Origin: CAZMGT01 sp964565895
GTDB taxonomy: Bacteria > Armatimonadota > Zipacnadia > UBA1398 > CAZMGT01
Reading direction: 5' to 3'
Assembly (NCBI GenBank): GCA_964565895.1
Contig: CAZMGT010000004.1
Coordinates: forward strand, 1-64,000
DNA length: 64,000 bases
Part shown: piece by piece, positions 42,738 to 50,721 of the stretch
Layout: the number at the start of each line of letters is the position of its first letter
Numbering within the stretch: position 1 is the stretch's first letter
Notes under the pieces: model-generated
Database searches by the model: none
Told to the model about the DNA's origin: nothing
The model's input: the letters and a program-made list of their open reading frames with translations, nothing else
Translations under genes and position numbers: made by a program

Positions 42738-43748
42738 CTATTCCTCCTCTTCCTCGTACTCTTCCTCTTCCTCGTATTCCTCTTCTTCTTCGTACTCTTC
42801 CTCCTCGTAGTATTCCTCTTCCTCGCCGGCGTAGGTTGGGCCCGCGGGCGCCACGGAAACGGCAAGCAACGACGCCGGGCCGGTAACGCCGAACTGGGTC
42901 ATCAGGTCGCCGTAGTTAGGCCGCTCGGCGAGGAACTTGCTCACGCTGGGGACAACAACGCGCGAATCACGCGAACCCCAATGCCCAACGTTGGGCACGG
43001 GAGCGGTGGGCGGCACAGCAGCGACCACGTTGCGAATGCGTGGCCCGCGGAACCCCTGCTCCTCCAGCGGGGAGTAGGGACGCACCGCGCCCGTGGCGCA
43101 GTCGCGCTCGAACGCCGGCTTGGAGCCGCGCATAGGCATGCCCGCGGTAAACAGGGGCAGGTGGCGCAGAGCGCGGCGCATGGCCTCGTTTAGGTTGAAT
43201 TCCTCCGGCTGATAGGTGAAGAAGCGGAAGCGCTTTACGCTAAGCTCGACGTAGGTCTTCCCGTCCACCGTCTCGTGGCTAAGCAGGGTGACGGGTTTCC
43301 AGAGGGCGAGGCGTTTTAAGAAATAGCGCGCCTCGTAATAGCCGGGCTCGGCCTCGCCCGGGGCGTTGACGCCCTTAAGGTAGACCAATCCGGGGCCCCA
43401 GAGCTCGAGCTCGTTGCCCGTATAAACGTAGCTGACATGATACTCCTTGCCGTCCTCGAGGGTCTCCACGGGGCCCGGGCCTTCGCCTTGGGCAGGGGCC
43501 GCCTCTTCGGGAGCAGGGGCTTCCTCCTCGGCGACGACCTCCTCCTCGCCCTCGGGGGCCGCCTCCTCGGCAACCTCGGTCCCTGCGCCTTCCTCCTCGC
43601 TAACGGTAGCCCCAGGCTCACCCGGTTGAGGCTCGCCGCCCTTCTTGCAGCCCACGGCGAACCACGCCGCGCCAAGCAAAAGCGAAGCGCATAATACGAC
43701 CAGCCCGCAACGCCACAGCACATGGAACCACGGAGCGCGAGAAACCAT
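42738..43748 (-). CDS. Predicted lipoprotein with Glu/Tyr-rich tail and SNase-like core
   Basis: ATG 43748 is preferred, with GGGAGG eight bases upstream. The 336-residue product begins with a lipoprotein signal (VLCASLLLGAAWFAVGC, lipobox FAVGC), followed by an acidic Glu/Ala/Pro linker. Residues ~95-190 (VYTGNELELWGPGLVYLKGVNAP, YYEARYFLKRLALWKPVTLL) resemble a staphylococcal-nuclease-like barrel, although catalytic residues are not evident. The last ~28 residues are almost only Glu and Tyr in repeating YEEEEE units. Poly-acidic tails can bind calcium or other cations; that role here is inference. It is convergent with khpB. Confidence 0.7.
   Translation of the reverse strand: MVSRAPWFHVLWRCGLVVLCASLLLGAAWFAVGCKKGGEPQPGEPGATVSEEEGAGTEVAEEAAPEGEEEVVAEEEAPAPEEAAPAQGEGPGPVETLEDGKEYHVSYVYTGNELELWGPGLVYLKGVNAPGEAEPGYYEARYFLKRLALWKPVTLLSHETVDGKTYVELSVKRFRFFTYQPEEFNLNEAMRRALRHLPLFTAGMPMRGSKPAFERDCATGAVRPYSPLEEQGFRGPRIRNVVAAVPPTAPVPNVGHWGSRDSRVVVPSVSKFLAERPNYGDLMTQFGVTGPASLLAVSVAPAGPTYAGEEEEYYEEEEYEEEEEYEEEEEYEEEEE
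42741..42824 (-). repeat. Low-complexity GAA/GAG tract coding the Glu/Tyr tail
   Basis: The tract codes for runs of 4-5 Glu separated by one or two Tyr at the C-terminus of the lipoprotein. The codon-level repetition (GAG, GAA and TAC/TAT) means its length could vary by slippage or be misassembled. Confidence 0.65.
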
Positions 43749-43898
43749 GGCCAACGCCTCCCAGTTATGTTACACAAACAACATAGTCCAACGGTTGCAG
43801 CCGATCAACCGCAAAATGTGGAGAAAAAGTTCAGCGACGCCGCAGCGAACGCATAGCACACGCAGAACATTCCCTGCGCAGCGGGCGAGACCTGCTTT

Positions 43899-45743
43899 CT
43901 AATCGCGGCTCGGCCGAGGCCTCCCACATAGGCGCGACCAGAGAAGCAGGACGAAGAACTTCGGCAAAGCGAACAGCCGAGGGAGCCGCCGCGGCTGAAC
44001 AAGAGTGCGCCACAGCCACTCCAGCCCGCAGCGCTGCATCCACGCCGGGGCGCGCGGGATGTCGCCGGCGATGACGTCGAAGCTCCCCCCCACACCCATG
44101 CACAGGGGCACACCGAGCTCGTGCAAGTGCCGGCGGATCCACTTCTCCTGCTTGGGAATGCCCATGGCCACGAACAGGATGTCCGGCCGGGCGGAGGCAA
44201 CCGCGCGCACGACGGCGGCCTCCTCCTCCGCGGAGAAGTAGCCGTGGTGCGTGCCTGCGACGTTTAGCGCAGGATAGCGCCGCACAAGCTCGCGCGCCGC
44301 GCGCTCGGCGACCCCCGGCGCCGCGCCGAGGAGAAACACGCGATAGCCCCGCTGCGCCGCCAAGCGGCAGACGTGGTCTACAAGGTCGCAGCCGGGCACG
44401 CGCTCCACAAAAGGCACATCGAGCAGCCGCGCACCCCAAACCACGCCCGTGCCGTCCGGGGTGACGAGGTCCGCTTGGGCGATGACCTGGGCGAACTCGG
44501 GATCGCTGCGCGCGCGCACGACAGCGGTAACGTCGGAGGTGACGATCATGTGCGGAGTGCGGCTTTCGATAAACTCCACGATGCGCGCCAGCGTCTCGGC
44601 GAGGTCCACGCGGTCTACGCGCACGCCGAGGAGCTGCACTTGCTCGCTGAGCCGCGCGGCCTCGGAGAGATCTTCCGGCTGAGCCCCGCGCACGACCCAG
44701 CGCCAGGCAAAGGCGATCTTAAATGTCACATAAAACAACATTCCACCGCCCAGGAGAAGCGCGGCGAGGAGCACCGTCTTCCAAAGAAAGTGCACGCGGA
44801 TAAGCCCGGTAAGCAACACCGCGCAAACGCAGAGAAAGGCGTGCCAGCAAAGAAGAAAGACAACGGCTTGGCGGTCGGTCATCCCCCGGCCTACGAGAAC
44901 GTCGACCAGAGAGCGGCGCTCGCGCGAAAGCAGAAGGGTGCCCAGCCCCTCCTCGCGGTGAAAGAGGTAGGCCATTGTTCCGCTAAGCACGGGCGCGCCG
45001 AGAACGAGCGCGGGGACGACGAGGACCAAAAACGCCGTATGCTTGAGCAACCCGAGCACAGTTAGCGCGCCGAGAAGAAAACCGACAGCGAGCGACCCGC
45101 CCACACCCACGCGAAACCGGCAGCCAAGCAGAGCAAGGGCCGTGCAAGACAAAGCGGAGCCGAAGATCGCCGCGGCGAGGATTTGCGTGCGCTGGGGAAA
45201 CTGCGAATGCTCGCCGGCGAGCGCGGCCACGGCCCACATTGCCCCGGAGGAAAGCGCGGCCACACCGGGGACAAGGCCGTCTGCCCGGTTGGCAACGAGC
45301 ACGAGCAGGGCGACGATGGCGATCCACAACGCGGTAAGGGGAACGGAAAGCGCGCCGAGCTGCCAAAAATGCCCCACGCCGGGGAGCTTGATGAGCTTGA
45401 TGGCCACGCCGGCGTAGGCCACGGCCACCCCCGCGCCCAAGGCGGCAAGCCACTTTACCACGCGCGCAGGGGCGACGGGCAAAAGCTCCGACAGCCAACC
45501 GACGGCGAAGAGGGCCGCGGCGAGCGCGGCGATCGCCGCCATTTGCCCGCGCGACTGCTCGGCGCAGGCGAACAGCACGGCGGCGCTGGGGGCAAGCCAG
45601 AGGATGGCGCCGAGCAGGGGCAGGCGTGGGTCGTGCTCCGCGGTGGGGGCGCGCCTGTGCCAGCGGCCGAGCAGCGCAAGCACAAGACACAGCGCCGCCG
45701 ACAGGCACAGCGAGACGCACAGGGCAGTGAGCCGGCTGTCCAT
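43899..45743 (-). CDS. TagA/WecG-type glycosyltransferase fused to degenerate WecA/MraY-like membrane domain
   Basis: From ATG 45743 the 614-residue product has about ten membrane helices (residues ~1-350) and a cytoplasmic WecG/TagA/CpsF domain (~370-590) with TPDGTGVVWGARLL, ERVPGCDLVDHVC, AMGIPKQEKWI and GVGGSFDVIAGDIPRAP. The latter normally adds ManNAc or a similar sugar to a polyprenyl-linked GlcNAc. The membrane part follows the WecA/MraY helix order, but catalytic motifs are changed: the DD pair reads SE (GWLSELLPVAPAR), the NxxNxxDG motif is ANRADG, the GDSGS loop is GVGGS, and the His-rich loop is lost (ERRSLVDVL). It may only hold or present the lipid substrate. Confidence 0.85.
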   Translation of the reverse strand: MDSRLTALCVSLCLSAALCLVLALLGRWHRRAPTAEHDPRLPLLGAILWLAPSAAVLFACAEQSRGQMAAIAALAAALFAVGWLSELLPVAPARVVKWLAALGAGVAVAYAGVAIKLIKLPGVGHFWQLGALSVPLTALWIAIVALLVLVANRADGLVPGVAALSSGAMWAVAALAGEHSQFPQRTQILAAAIFGSALSCTALALLGCRFRVGVGGSLAVGFLLGALTVLGLLKHTAFLVLVVPALVLGAPVLSGTMAYLFHREEGLGTLLLSRERRSLVDVLVGRGMTDRQAVVFLLCWHAFLCVCAVLLTGLIRVHFLWKTVLLAALLLGGGMLFYVTFKIAFAWRWVVRGAQPEDLSEAARLSEQVQLLGVRVDRVDLAETLARIVEFIESRTPHMIVTSDVTAVVRARSDPEFAQVIAQADLVTPDGTGVVWGARLLDVPFVERVPGCDLVDHVCRLAAQRGYRVFLLGAAPGVAERAARELVRRYPALNVAGTHHGYFSAEEEAAVVRAVASARPDILFVAMGIPKQEKWIRRHLHELGVPLCMGVGGSFDVIAGDIPRAPAWMQRCGLEWLWRTLVQPRRLPRLFALPKFFVLLLWSRLCGRPRPSRD

Positions 45744-45775
45744 CACTATCCCGCCGCGCTGAGGCAAAGTGTGCC

Positions 45776-47035
45776 CTACGTCCCCAGCTCCCACGAGGCG
45801 AGGTATTGCTCTTGCTCCGGCGTAAGCGTATCGATGCGCACGCCCATCGCGCGAAGCTTTAACCGGGCGATCTCCTTGTCGATCTCCGGCGGCACGGGAT
45901 AGACCTTTTTCTCTAACTTCTCCCCGTGCTTCAGCGCGTACTCCATGCACAGGGCCTGGTTGGCAAAGCTCATGTCCATCACGCTCGCCGGGTGCCCCTC
46001 CGCCGCGGCGAGATTCACCAGCCGCCCCTCGCCCAGCAGAAACAGCCGCTTGCCCCCGGGGAGCACGAACTCCTCCACCGAGGGCCGAATGCGGCGCGAG
46101 GACACGGCCAGCTCGCGCAGCCGGGCAACCTCGATCTCCACGTCGAAATGGCCGCTGTTGGCGAGCACCGCACCGTCCTTCATCAGCTCAAAGTGCTCCG
46201 CGCGAATAACGGAGATGTCGCCCGTGACAGTAACGAAAATGTCGCCCAGGGGCGCGGCCTCGGCAATGGGCATCACTCGAAAGCCGTCCAGTACCGCCTC
46301 CAGCGCGCGCAGAGGGTCGACCTCGACGACGATAACGTGCGCCCCCATGCCCCGCGCGCGCATGGATACCCCTCGCCCGCACATGCCGTAGCCGCACACA
46401 ACAATGGTTTTCCCGGCAAGCAGAAGGTTCGTGGCGCGGATAATGCCGTCGATCGTGCTCTGTCCCGTGCCATAGCGGTTGTCGAACAGGTGCTTGGTGT
46501 TCGCGTCGTTGACGGCGATTATCGGATAACCGAGCACGCCGTTTTTCTCCATCGAGCGCAGGCGGATGACGCCCGTGGTCGTCTCCTCCGTGCCGGCGAT
46601 GATTTTGTCGAGCAGGTCGCGGCGCTCTTTGTGAATTGTGCTTACCGTGTCTGCGCCGTCGTCCATGGTTAGGTTGGGGTTAATCTCCAAAGCGGCGTGG
46701 ATGTGCTTGTAGTATGTTTCGTTGTCCTCGCCTTTGATGGCGAATACGGGGATGTCGAAGTGCTTAACGAGCGCCGCGGCGACGTCGTCCTGCGTGGAGA
46801 GGGGGTTTGAGGCGCAAAGGGCAAGTTCCATGCCGCCGGCTTTAAGCGTGCGCGCGAGGTTTGCCGTTTCCGTGGTAATGTGCAGGCAGGCGGCGAGCCG
46901 GCCGCCGCGCAGGGGCTGCTCCTGGGCAAAGCGCTCGCGAATAATGCGCAACACGGGCATGTCGCGCTCCGCCCACTCGATGCGCTTCAGGCCTTCGTCG
47001 GCGAGGGAGGGATCTTTGATGTCGCAGGCGACCAT
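45776..47035 (-). CDS. ahcY: S-adenosylhomocysteine hydrolase (adenosylhomocysteinase)
   Basis: ATG 47035 is chosen, with GAGG about nine bases upstream; it gives 419 residues, the length of the short bacterial/archaeal form without the ~40-residue insertion. Conserved parts are ACLHITTETANLARTL, CASNPLSTQDDVAAAL, NDANTKHLFDNRYGTGQSTIDGI and the NAD loop VVCGYGMCGRGVSMRARGMGAHVIVVE. The C-terminus lacks the long YRY-type tail of the eukaryotic/proteobacterial form. It splits S-adenosylhomocysteine into adenosine and homocysteine, removing the by-product of methylation reactions. It is expressed from its own promoter at 47073-47101 with a leader of only about 30 bases. Confidence 0.97.
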   Translation of the reverse strand: MVACDIKDPSLADEGLKRIEWAERDMPVLRIIRERFAQEQPLRGGRLAACLHITTETANLARTLKAGGMELALCASNPLSTQDDVAAALVKHFDIPVFAIKGEDNETYYKHIHAALEINPNLTMDDGADTVSTIHKERRDLLDKIIAGTEETTTGVIRLRSMEKNGVLGYPIIAVNDANTKHLFDNRYGTGQSTIDGIIRATNLLLAGKTIVVCGYGMCGRGVSMRARGMGAHVIVVEVDPLRALEAVLDGFRVMPIAEAAPLGDIFVTVTGDISVIRAEHFELMKDGAVLANSGHFDVEIEVARLRELAVSSRRIRPSVEEFVLPGGKRLFLLGEGRLVNLAAAEGHPASVMDMSFANQALCMEYALKHGEKLEKKVYPVPPEIDKEIARLKLRAMGVRIDTLTPEQEQYLASWELGT

Positions 47036-47072
47036 GGGCACCATCCTCAGGAGTCGTTGTCGTCGAAGGGAC

Positions 47073-47101
47073 AGTATATGTGGGGTGCGGGGGACGGTCA
47101 A
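47073..47101 (-). promoter_or_regulatory. Sigma70-type promoter of ahcY
   Basis: On the minus strand TTGACC (47101-47096) and TATACT (47078-47073) are separated by 17 bases, close to consensus. The predicted start near 47066 leaves about 30 bases before the ATG, too short for a SAH or SAM riboswitch. Confidence 0.78.
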
Positions 47102-47143
47102 CGCGAGCCATAGGGCGAGAGCTGCGCAGGGCGGCTTAAAGCA

Positions 47144-47189
47144 TTTTCAGCCTCTTTTCAGCGACTTTTCATGCGATTGCGCGTAATAT
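47144..47189 (+). promoter_or_regulatory. Three 11-bp-spaced TTTTCA repeats with -10 element, probable response-regulator site
   Basis: TTTTCA occurs at 47144-47149, 47155-47160 and 47166-47171, exactly 11 bases apart, followed after 12 bases by TAATAT (47184-47189), a good -10. The third copy sits where a -35 would be expected, and no -35 consensus is present. Hexamers with 5-base gaps on one DNA face are the usual binding pattern of OmpR/PhoB-type response regulators, one of which is encoded at 48061-48741. Confidence 0.65.
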
Positions 47190-47257
47190 TAGACAGTCGC
47201 GAGCGTGGCTCGCTAGGAGATTCTGGGTAAAGACCCGTGCGAGGAGGAGGGTTGAGT

Positions 47258-47966
47258 GTGAAAGCGTTGCGGATAGCGCTGGTGCTCGCCGTCTGTGCGT
47301 GCCTTGCCGCAGGCGCGCTGGTAGCAATTAAGGCCCAGGCAGCAGGGAAGAATGGCGACGAAGAGCAGGAGCAGGAAATCGCCCTGAGCGCTGTTCCCCC
47401 GGCAGTTATGGCCGCGGCGAAGAAGGCCGTTCCCGGCGGAACACCGACGGAGGCCGAGAAAGAGATCGAAGATGGCGTGCTCGTCTATGAGATCGAGTTC
47501 AAGACCGCTGAGGGCGAAGTCGAGGTCGAGGTCACTGCCGCGGGCAAGGTGGTGAAGATCGAGAAGGAGGACGAGGAGGAGGAAGAAGAGGGCAAGGAAG
47601 AGGAGGATGAAGACGAAGAGGGTGAAGAGGAAGAAGAGGTTGAGATTCCTCTGAGCGCCGTTCCTCCTGCTGTGCTTGCCGCGGCGAAGAAGGCCGTTCC
47701 CGGCGGAACACCGACGGAGGCCGAGAAAGAGANNNNNNNNNNNNNNNNNNNNNNNNNNNNNNNNNNNNNNNNNNNNNNNNNNNNNNNNNNNNNNNNNNNN
47801 NNNNNNNNNNNNNNNNNNNNNNNNNNNNNNNNATGGCGTGCTCGTCTATGAGATCGAGTTCAAGACCGCTGAGGGCGAAGTCGAGGTTGAAGTCAGCGCG
47901 GCAGGCAAGGTGATTAAGATCGAGAAGGAAGACGAAGACGAGGAAGGCGAGGAGGACGAGGACTAG
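47258..47966 (+). CDS. Secreted acidic PepSY-like repeat protein (interrupted by assembly gap)
   Basis: GTG 47258, with GGAGGAGGG upstream, starts a signal peptide (KALRIALVLAVCACLAAGALV). The mature part has two visible copies of a PepSY-like/beta-lactamase-inhibitor-like unit: LSAVPPAVMAAAKKAVPGG, TPTEAEKEIEDGVLVYEIEF and VEVTAAGKVVKIEKE, separated by a long Glu/Asp linker. A 100-N gap falls in the second or a later copy. The gap size is arbitrary: the frame before it does not match the frame after it, yet both flanks are normal coding, so I treat this as one gene. PepSY-like proteins next to two-component systems are common, and sensing of metal ions or envelope stress is possible but unproven. 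Confidence 0.75.
47411..47732 (+). repeat. 267-bp tandem repeat units in the PepSY-like gene
   Basis: The 55 bases at 47411-47465 recur without change at 47678-47732, a period of 267 bases or 89 codons. The sequence after the N gap (from 47833) repeats the bases from 47472 onward, also without change for about 55 bases. The number of units in the real genome is therefore uncertain. Confidence 0.8.
47733..47832. other. Assembly gap of 100 N
   Basis: Exactly 100 undetermined bases join two contigs inside the tandem repeat. In the intact first unit only six bases separate the sequences that flank the gap here, so the missing DNA is probably six bases or six plus whole 267-bp units. Confidence 0.97.
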
Positions 47967-48001
47967 GGCAGGCTAGCGAGAAAAAGTTTTCTGGCATGAG
48001 G

Positions 48002-48032
48002 GCAGCCCGGCTGGCCCGCGCCGCCGGGCTGC
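48002..48032 (+). terminator. Hairpin after the PepSY-like gene
   Basis: GCAGCCCGG (48002-48010) pairs with CCGGGCTGC (48024-48032) across a 13-base loop, followed by TTCATTCC. With only a poor T-run it may act as an attenuator, letting some transcripts continue into the response regulator gene 28 bases later. Confidence 0.5.
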
Positions 48033-48060
48033 TTCATTCCCCGCGGGGCGAGATTTCACC

Positions 48061-48741
48061 GTGAGAGTGCTGATTATCGAGGACGACAAGCAGCTGGGCA
48101 AGTTCCTCGTTAAGGGCTTGCGCCAAGAGGGTTTTACCGCGCAGTGGGCGACAAACGGCGACGACGGCCTGCGCCGAGCGCTTGTCGGCGGCTACGACGC
48201 GATCGTGTTAGACCTGATGCTCCCCGGGATGGATGGGCTGAATGTTCTGCGCGAGCTGCGCAAAAATAGCGTGAGCACGCCGATCTTAATCCTCACCGCG
48301 CGCGACGCGATCAGCGACAAGGTAGAGGGGCTAAACGAGGGCGCGGACGACTACTTGACCAAGCCGTTTGCCTTTGAGGAGCTGGTGGCGCGGCTGCGCG
48401 CGCTGGTCCGCCGGGCGACGCAGGTGCCCGAGCCCGTGCTCCGCGTGGGCGACCTGGTGCTGGACACAATCTCGCGCACGGCCAAGCGGGGGAAGCGCAA
48501 GCTCGCCCTTTCCCCCACGGAATATGCTGTGCTCGAGCTGCTCATGCGCCACGCCGGCCAGCCGGTAAGCAAGGCGCGCATTTTCCACAGCGTGTGGGGC
48601 GAGGAGCGGGAGACGTTTAGCAACGTCGTGGAAGTGTATATCAACTACATCCGGCGCAAGCTCGAGGCAGGCGGCGGGTCGCGCCTCATTCGCACCGTGC
48701 GCGGCGTAGGCTATGTGATCGAGGATCCGGGCAAGTCATGA
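48061..48741 (+). CDS. OmpR/PhoB-family response regulator
   Basis: The GTG-started 226-residue protein has a receiver domain (IIEDDKQLG, phospho-acceptor Asp51 in VLDLMLPGMDG, ILTARD, and Lys in YLTKPF) and a C-terminal winged-helix DNA-binding domain (LALSPTEYAVLELLMRHAGQPV, VEVYINYIRRKLE, LIRTVRGVGYVIE). It is phosphorylated by the kinase encoded next, whose ATG overlaps its stop (ATGA). The 11-bp-spaced repeats in front of the upstream PepSY-like gene suit its binding mode, suggesting it controls that gene and itself. Confidence 0.96.
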   Translation: MRVLIIEDDKQLGKFLVKGLRQEGFTAQWATNGDDGLRRALVGGYDAIVLDLMLPGMDGLNVLRELRKNSVSTPILILTARDAISDKVEGLNEGADDYLTKPFAFEELVARLRALVRRATQVPEPVLRVGDLVLDTISRTAKRGKRKLALSPTEYAVLELLMRHAGQPVSKARIFHSVWGEERETFSNVVEVYINYIRRKLEAGGGSRLIRTVRGVGYVIEDPGKS

Positions 48742-50195
48742 CGAGCATCCGGGCGAGGCTGCTTGCCTATTACATTACCGTGCTTACCATTGTGCTTACG
48801 GCGCTCGGGCTGGCGCTTTATTTTGGGGTAAAGCTTGCTCTGCAGCGGCAGCTGGACGAGCTGTTGCGCAACCACCTGGCGTGGCTCGAGGGGACGCTGG
48901 AGTGGGAGCGCCGCGGGGTGGAGTTCGAGTGGCACGCCGAGGAAGACACCTTGGGCGGCCCCAAGAAGCTGTTTTGGGAAGTGCGCTCGTCCGGGGGGCG
49001 GATGTTAGAGCAGGGCTCGCTCCTGCGCGAGGCTAACGCTTCGATCCCGGAGATCGGCGAAAACCCGCCGCCCTTTCCGGAGGTCGCCTTCGCCAACGGC
49101 GAAATCGCCGGCCTGGGGCCCGTGCGCATCGCCGAGGCCCGCCTGCAAATTAGCGCAGACGACGACCGCAAACGGGCGCAGGACATTATCGCACGCGCCG
49201 CCGTTTTGCGCGCGGAAACGGAGGCAACGATCGCCGCCCTGCGCCGCGTGCTGCTTGTTGTGTTGCCGCTTGTCGAGGCGCTGGTGATCGTCGGCGGGGT
49301 GGTGCTCGTCAACCGTGCCTTGGCCCCCGTGGGGGCGATCGCGCGCACGGCGGCGGCGATTAACGAGCGCAACCTGTCTGAGCGCATCGAGACGACCTCG
49401 CGCGATGAGCTGGGGCAACTGGCGCGGACGATCAACCAAATGCTCGACCGCATACAGGACCAGTTCGAGCGGCAGGTGCGGTTTACCGCGGACGCCTCGC
49501 ACGAGCTACGGACGCCGCTGGCCAGCTTGCGCAGCGGGCTCGAGGTGCTTTTGCGCCAGGGGGTTCCCCCAGTGGTAGAGAACGAGCTGCGGCAGTGCCT
49601 GAGCACGGTAGACTCCATGACGCGCATGGTCGAGCGGTTGCTACTGCTGGCGCGGGCGGACTCCGCGGACTTGGCCACGAACTTCGAGGAGATCCCCGCG
49701 GCAACGCTCGCCGCGACTCTGCGCGACACCTACGAGGCGCTGCCCGGGGCGGAGCGCGTGGTTACCGTAATGGGCGAGGAGCTTTCTGGAACGCTGTGCG
49801 CGGACCTCGAGCTGATGCAGTGCCTGGTTGTTAACCTCGTGGAAAACGCCCTCGTGCACGCCGGGCCTGAGGCGCAGGTCACTGTGGAGTTCGCCACGGC
49901 AAACGGAGCGTTTACCATCGCCGTCACGGACAACGGCCCGGGCGTTCCCCCGGAGCACCAAAAGCACCTGTTCGAGCGCTTTTACCGCGTAGACAAGGCG
50001 CGCTCACGCGAGCGCGGGGGCGCGGGGTTGGGGCTGGCGATCTGCGCCGCGGTAACGGAGCTGCACAACGGCGAGATTCGCTACGAAGACGCCCCCGGTG
50101 GCGGGGCGCGGTTTGTCGTTACCCTACCGCTGCGGCCCGACGAGCAGCCTAGCGATGGTGATTCTCCGCCGGCGAGACCTTCACCGCCTCGATAA
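48738..50195 (+). CDS. Membrane sensor histidine kinase (HAMP, HisKA, HATPase)
   Basis: The 485-residue protein has a first membrane helix at residues ~10-33, an extracytoplasmic region of about 140 residues, a second helix near 170-195, a HAMP linker (ALAPVGAIARTAAAINERNLSERI), the H-box FTADASHELRTPLASLRSG with the phosphorylated His near 255, and an ATPase domain with NLVENALVHAG (N box), VTDNGPGVPPEHQ (G1) and RERGGAGLGLAICAAV (G2). It is a complete kinase paired with the preceding regulator. The extracytoplasmic part could detect the PepSY-like protein or its ligand. Its last 47 bases overlap the convergent NYN gene. Confidence 0.95.
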   Translation: MTSIRARLLAYYITVLTIVLTALGLALYFGVKLALQRQLDELLRNHLAWLEGTLEWERRGVEFEWHAEEDTLGGPKKLFWEVRSSGGRMLEQGSLLREANASIPEIGENPPPFPEVAFANGEIAGLGPVRIAEARLQISADDDRKRAQDIIARAAVLRAETEATIAALRRVLLVVLPLVEALVIVGGVVLVNRALAPVGAIARTAAAINERNLSERIETTSRDELGQLARTINQMLDRIQDQFERQVRFTADASHELRTPLASLRSGLEVLLRQGVPPVVENELRQCLSTVDSMTRMVERLLLLARADSADLATNFEEIPAATLAATLRDTYEALPGAERVVTVMGEELSGTLCADLELMQCLVVNLVENALVHAGPEAQVTVEFATANGAFTIAVTDNGPGVPPEHQKHLFERFYRVDKARSRERGGAGLGLAICAAVTELHNGEIRYEDAPGGGARFVVTLPLRPDEQPSDGDSPPARPSPPR

Positions 50196-50721
50196 GCTTT
50201 TCGTCAATGACGATGCGGTCGTCGCAGGCGTGAAGGAGCTCCTCGTGCGGCAGCGGGGTCATCCCGTGGTAGAGCTGGACGATGGTCCCCGCGTCGCGTG
50301 CCACCTGAATGGCTGGGACGAAGTCGCTGTCGCCGGCAATGATCACCGCGCGCTGAATTTGCCTCTCGCAGCTTAGGCGGACGAGGTCCACGGTAAGCAA
50401 GACGTCGACCATCTTCTGCTCAAAGCGCTCGGTGCCGTCGGGAAGAATGCGCCGAGCGAGCCGCCCGAGACGGACCTGGCAGCGAGAGACGTTGTCCTCG
50501 AGCGCAGTGATGAACCCGTGGAAGCGGTTGGCGCGCTCGATCTCCTCAGCGGTGGGGACGCGCGAGCGAAATGGCGGGCAGTCATAGTAATAGGTGCGCA
50601 GGCGCTCGTCGCCGTTGGCGAAGTAGTCGGAAAGCTTCTGATAGGAGATGCGAGGCTCTCCGAATGCCTGAAGGACCTTGCGCACATACCCACCATCTAT
50701 GAATACCGCGTAACGAGCCAT
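50149..50721 (-). CDS. NYN domain (LabA/DUF88-like) PIN-fold protein
   Basis: ATG 50721 is selected because GGAGGT stands 5 bases upstream; the product has 190 residues. The NYN pattern is clear: VFIDGGYVRKVL with the first catalytic Asp, a KMVDVLLTVDLVRL segment with two Asp, and VIIAGDSDFVPAIQVARDAG with the GDSDF motif. This PIN-like nuclease fold is found in LabA/DUF88 proteins, thought to cleave RNA, but the target is unknown. A strong promoter lies at 50820-50848. Its 3' end overlaps the kinase gene on the other strand, so the two convergent transcripts are antisense to each other for 47 bases. Confidence 0.9.
   Translation of the reverse strand: MARYAVFIDGGYVRKVLQAFGEPRISYQKLSDYFANGDERLRTYYYDCPPFRSRVPTAEEIERANRFHGFITALEDNVSRCQVRLGRLARRILPDGTERFEQKMVDVLLTVDLVRLSCERQIQRAVIIAGDSDFVPAIQVARDAGTIVQLYHGMTPLPHEELLHACDDRIVIDEKLIEAVKVSPAENHHR

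Noticed and set aside
47036..47100. Possible SAH or SAM riboswitch before ahcY
   Set aside because: The promoter leaves only about 30 bases of leader, too short for the known riboswitch folds.
47733..47851. Apparent frameshift and premature end of the PepSY-like gene
   Set aside because: The frame change results from the arbitrary 100-N spacer. The flanking repeat copies show the gene continues.
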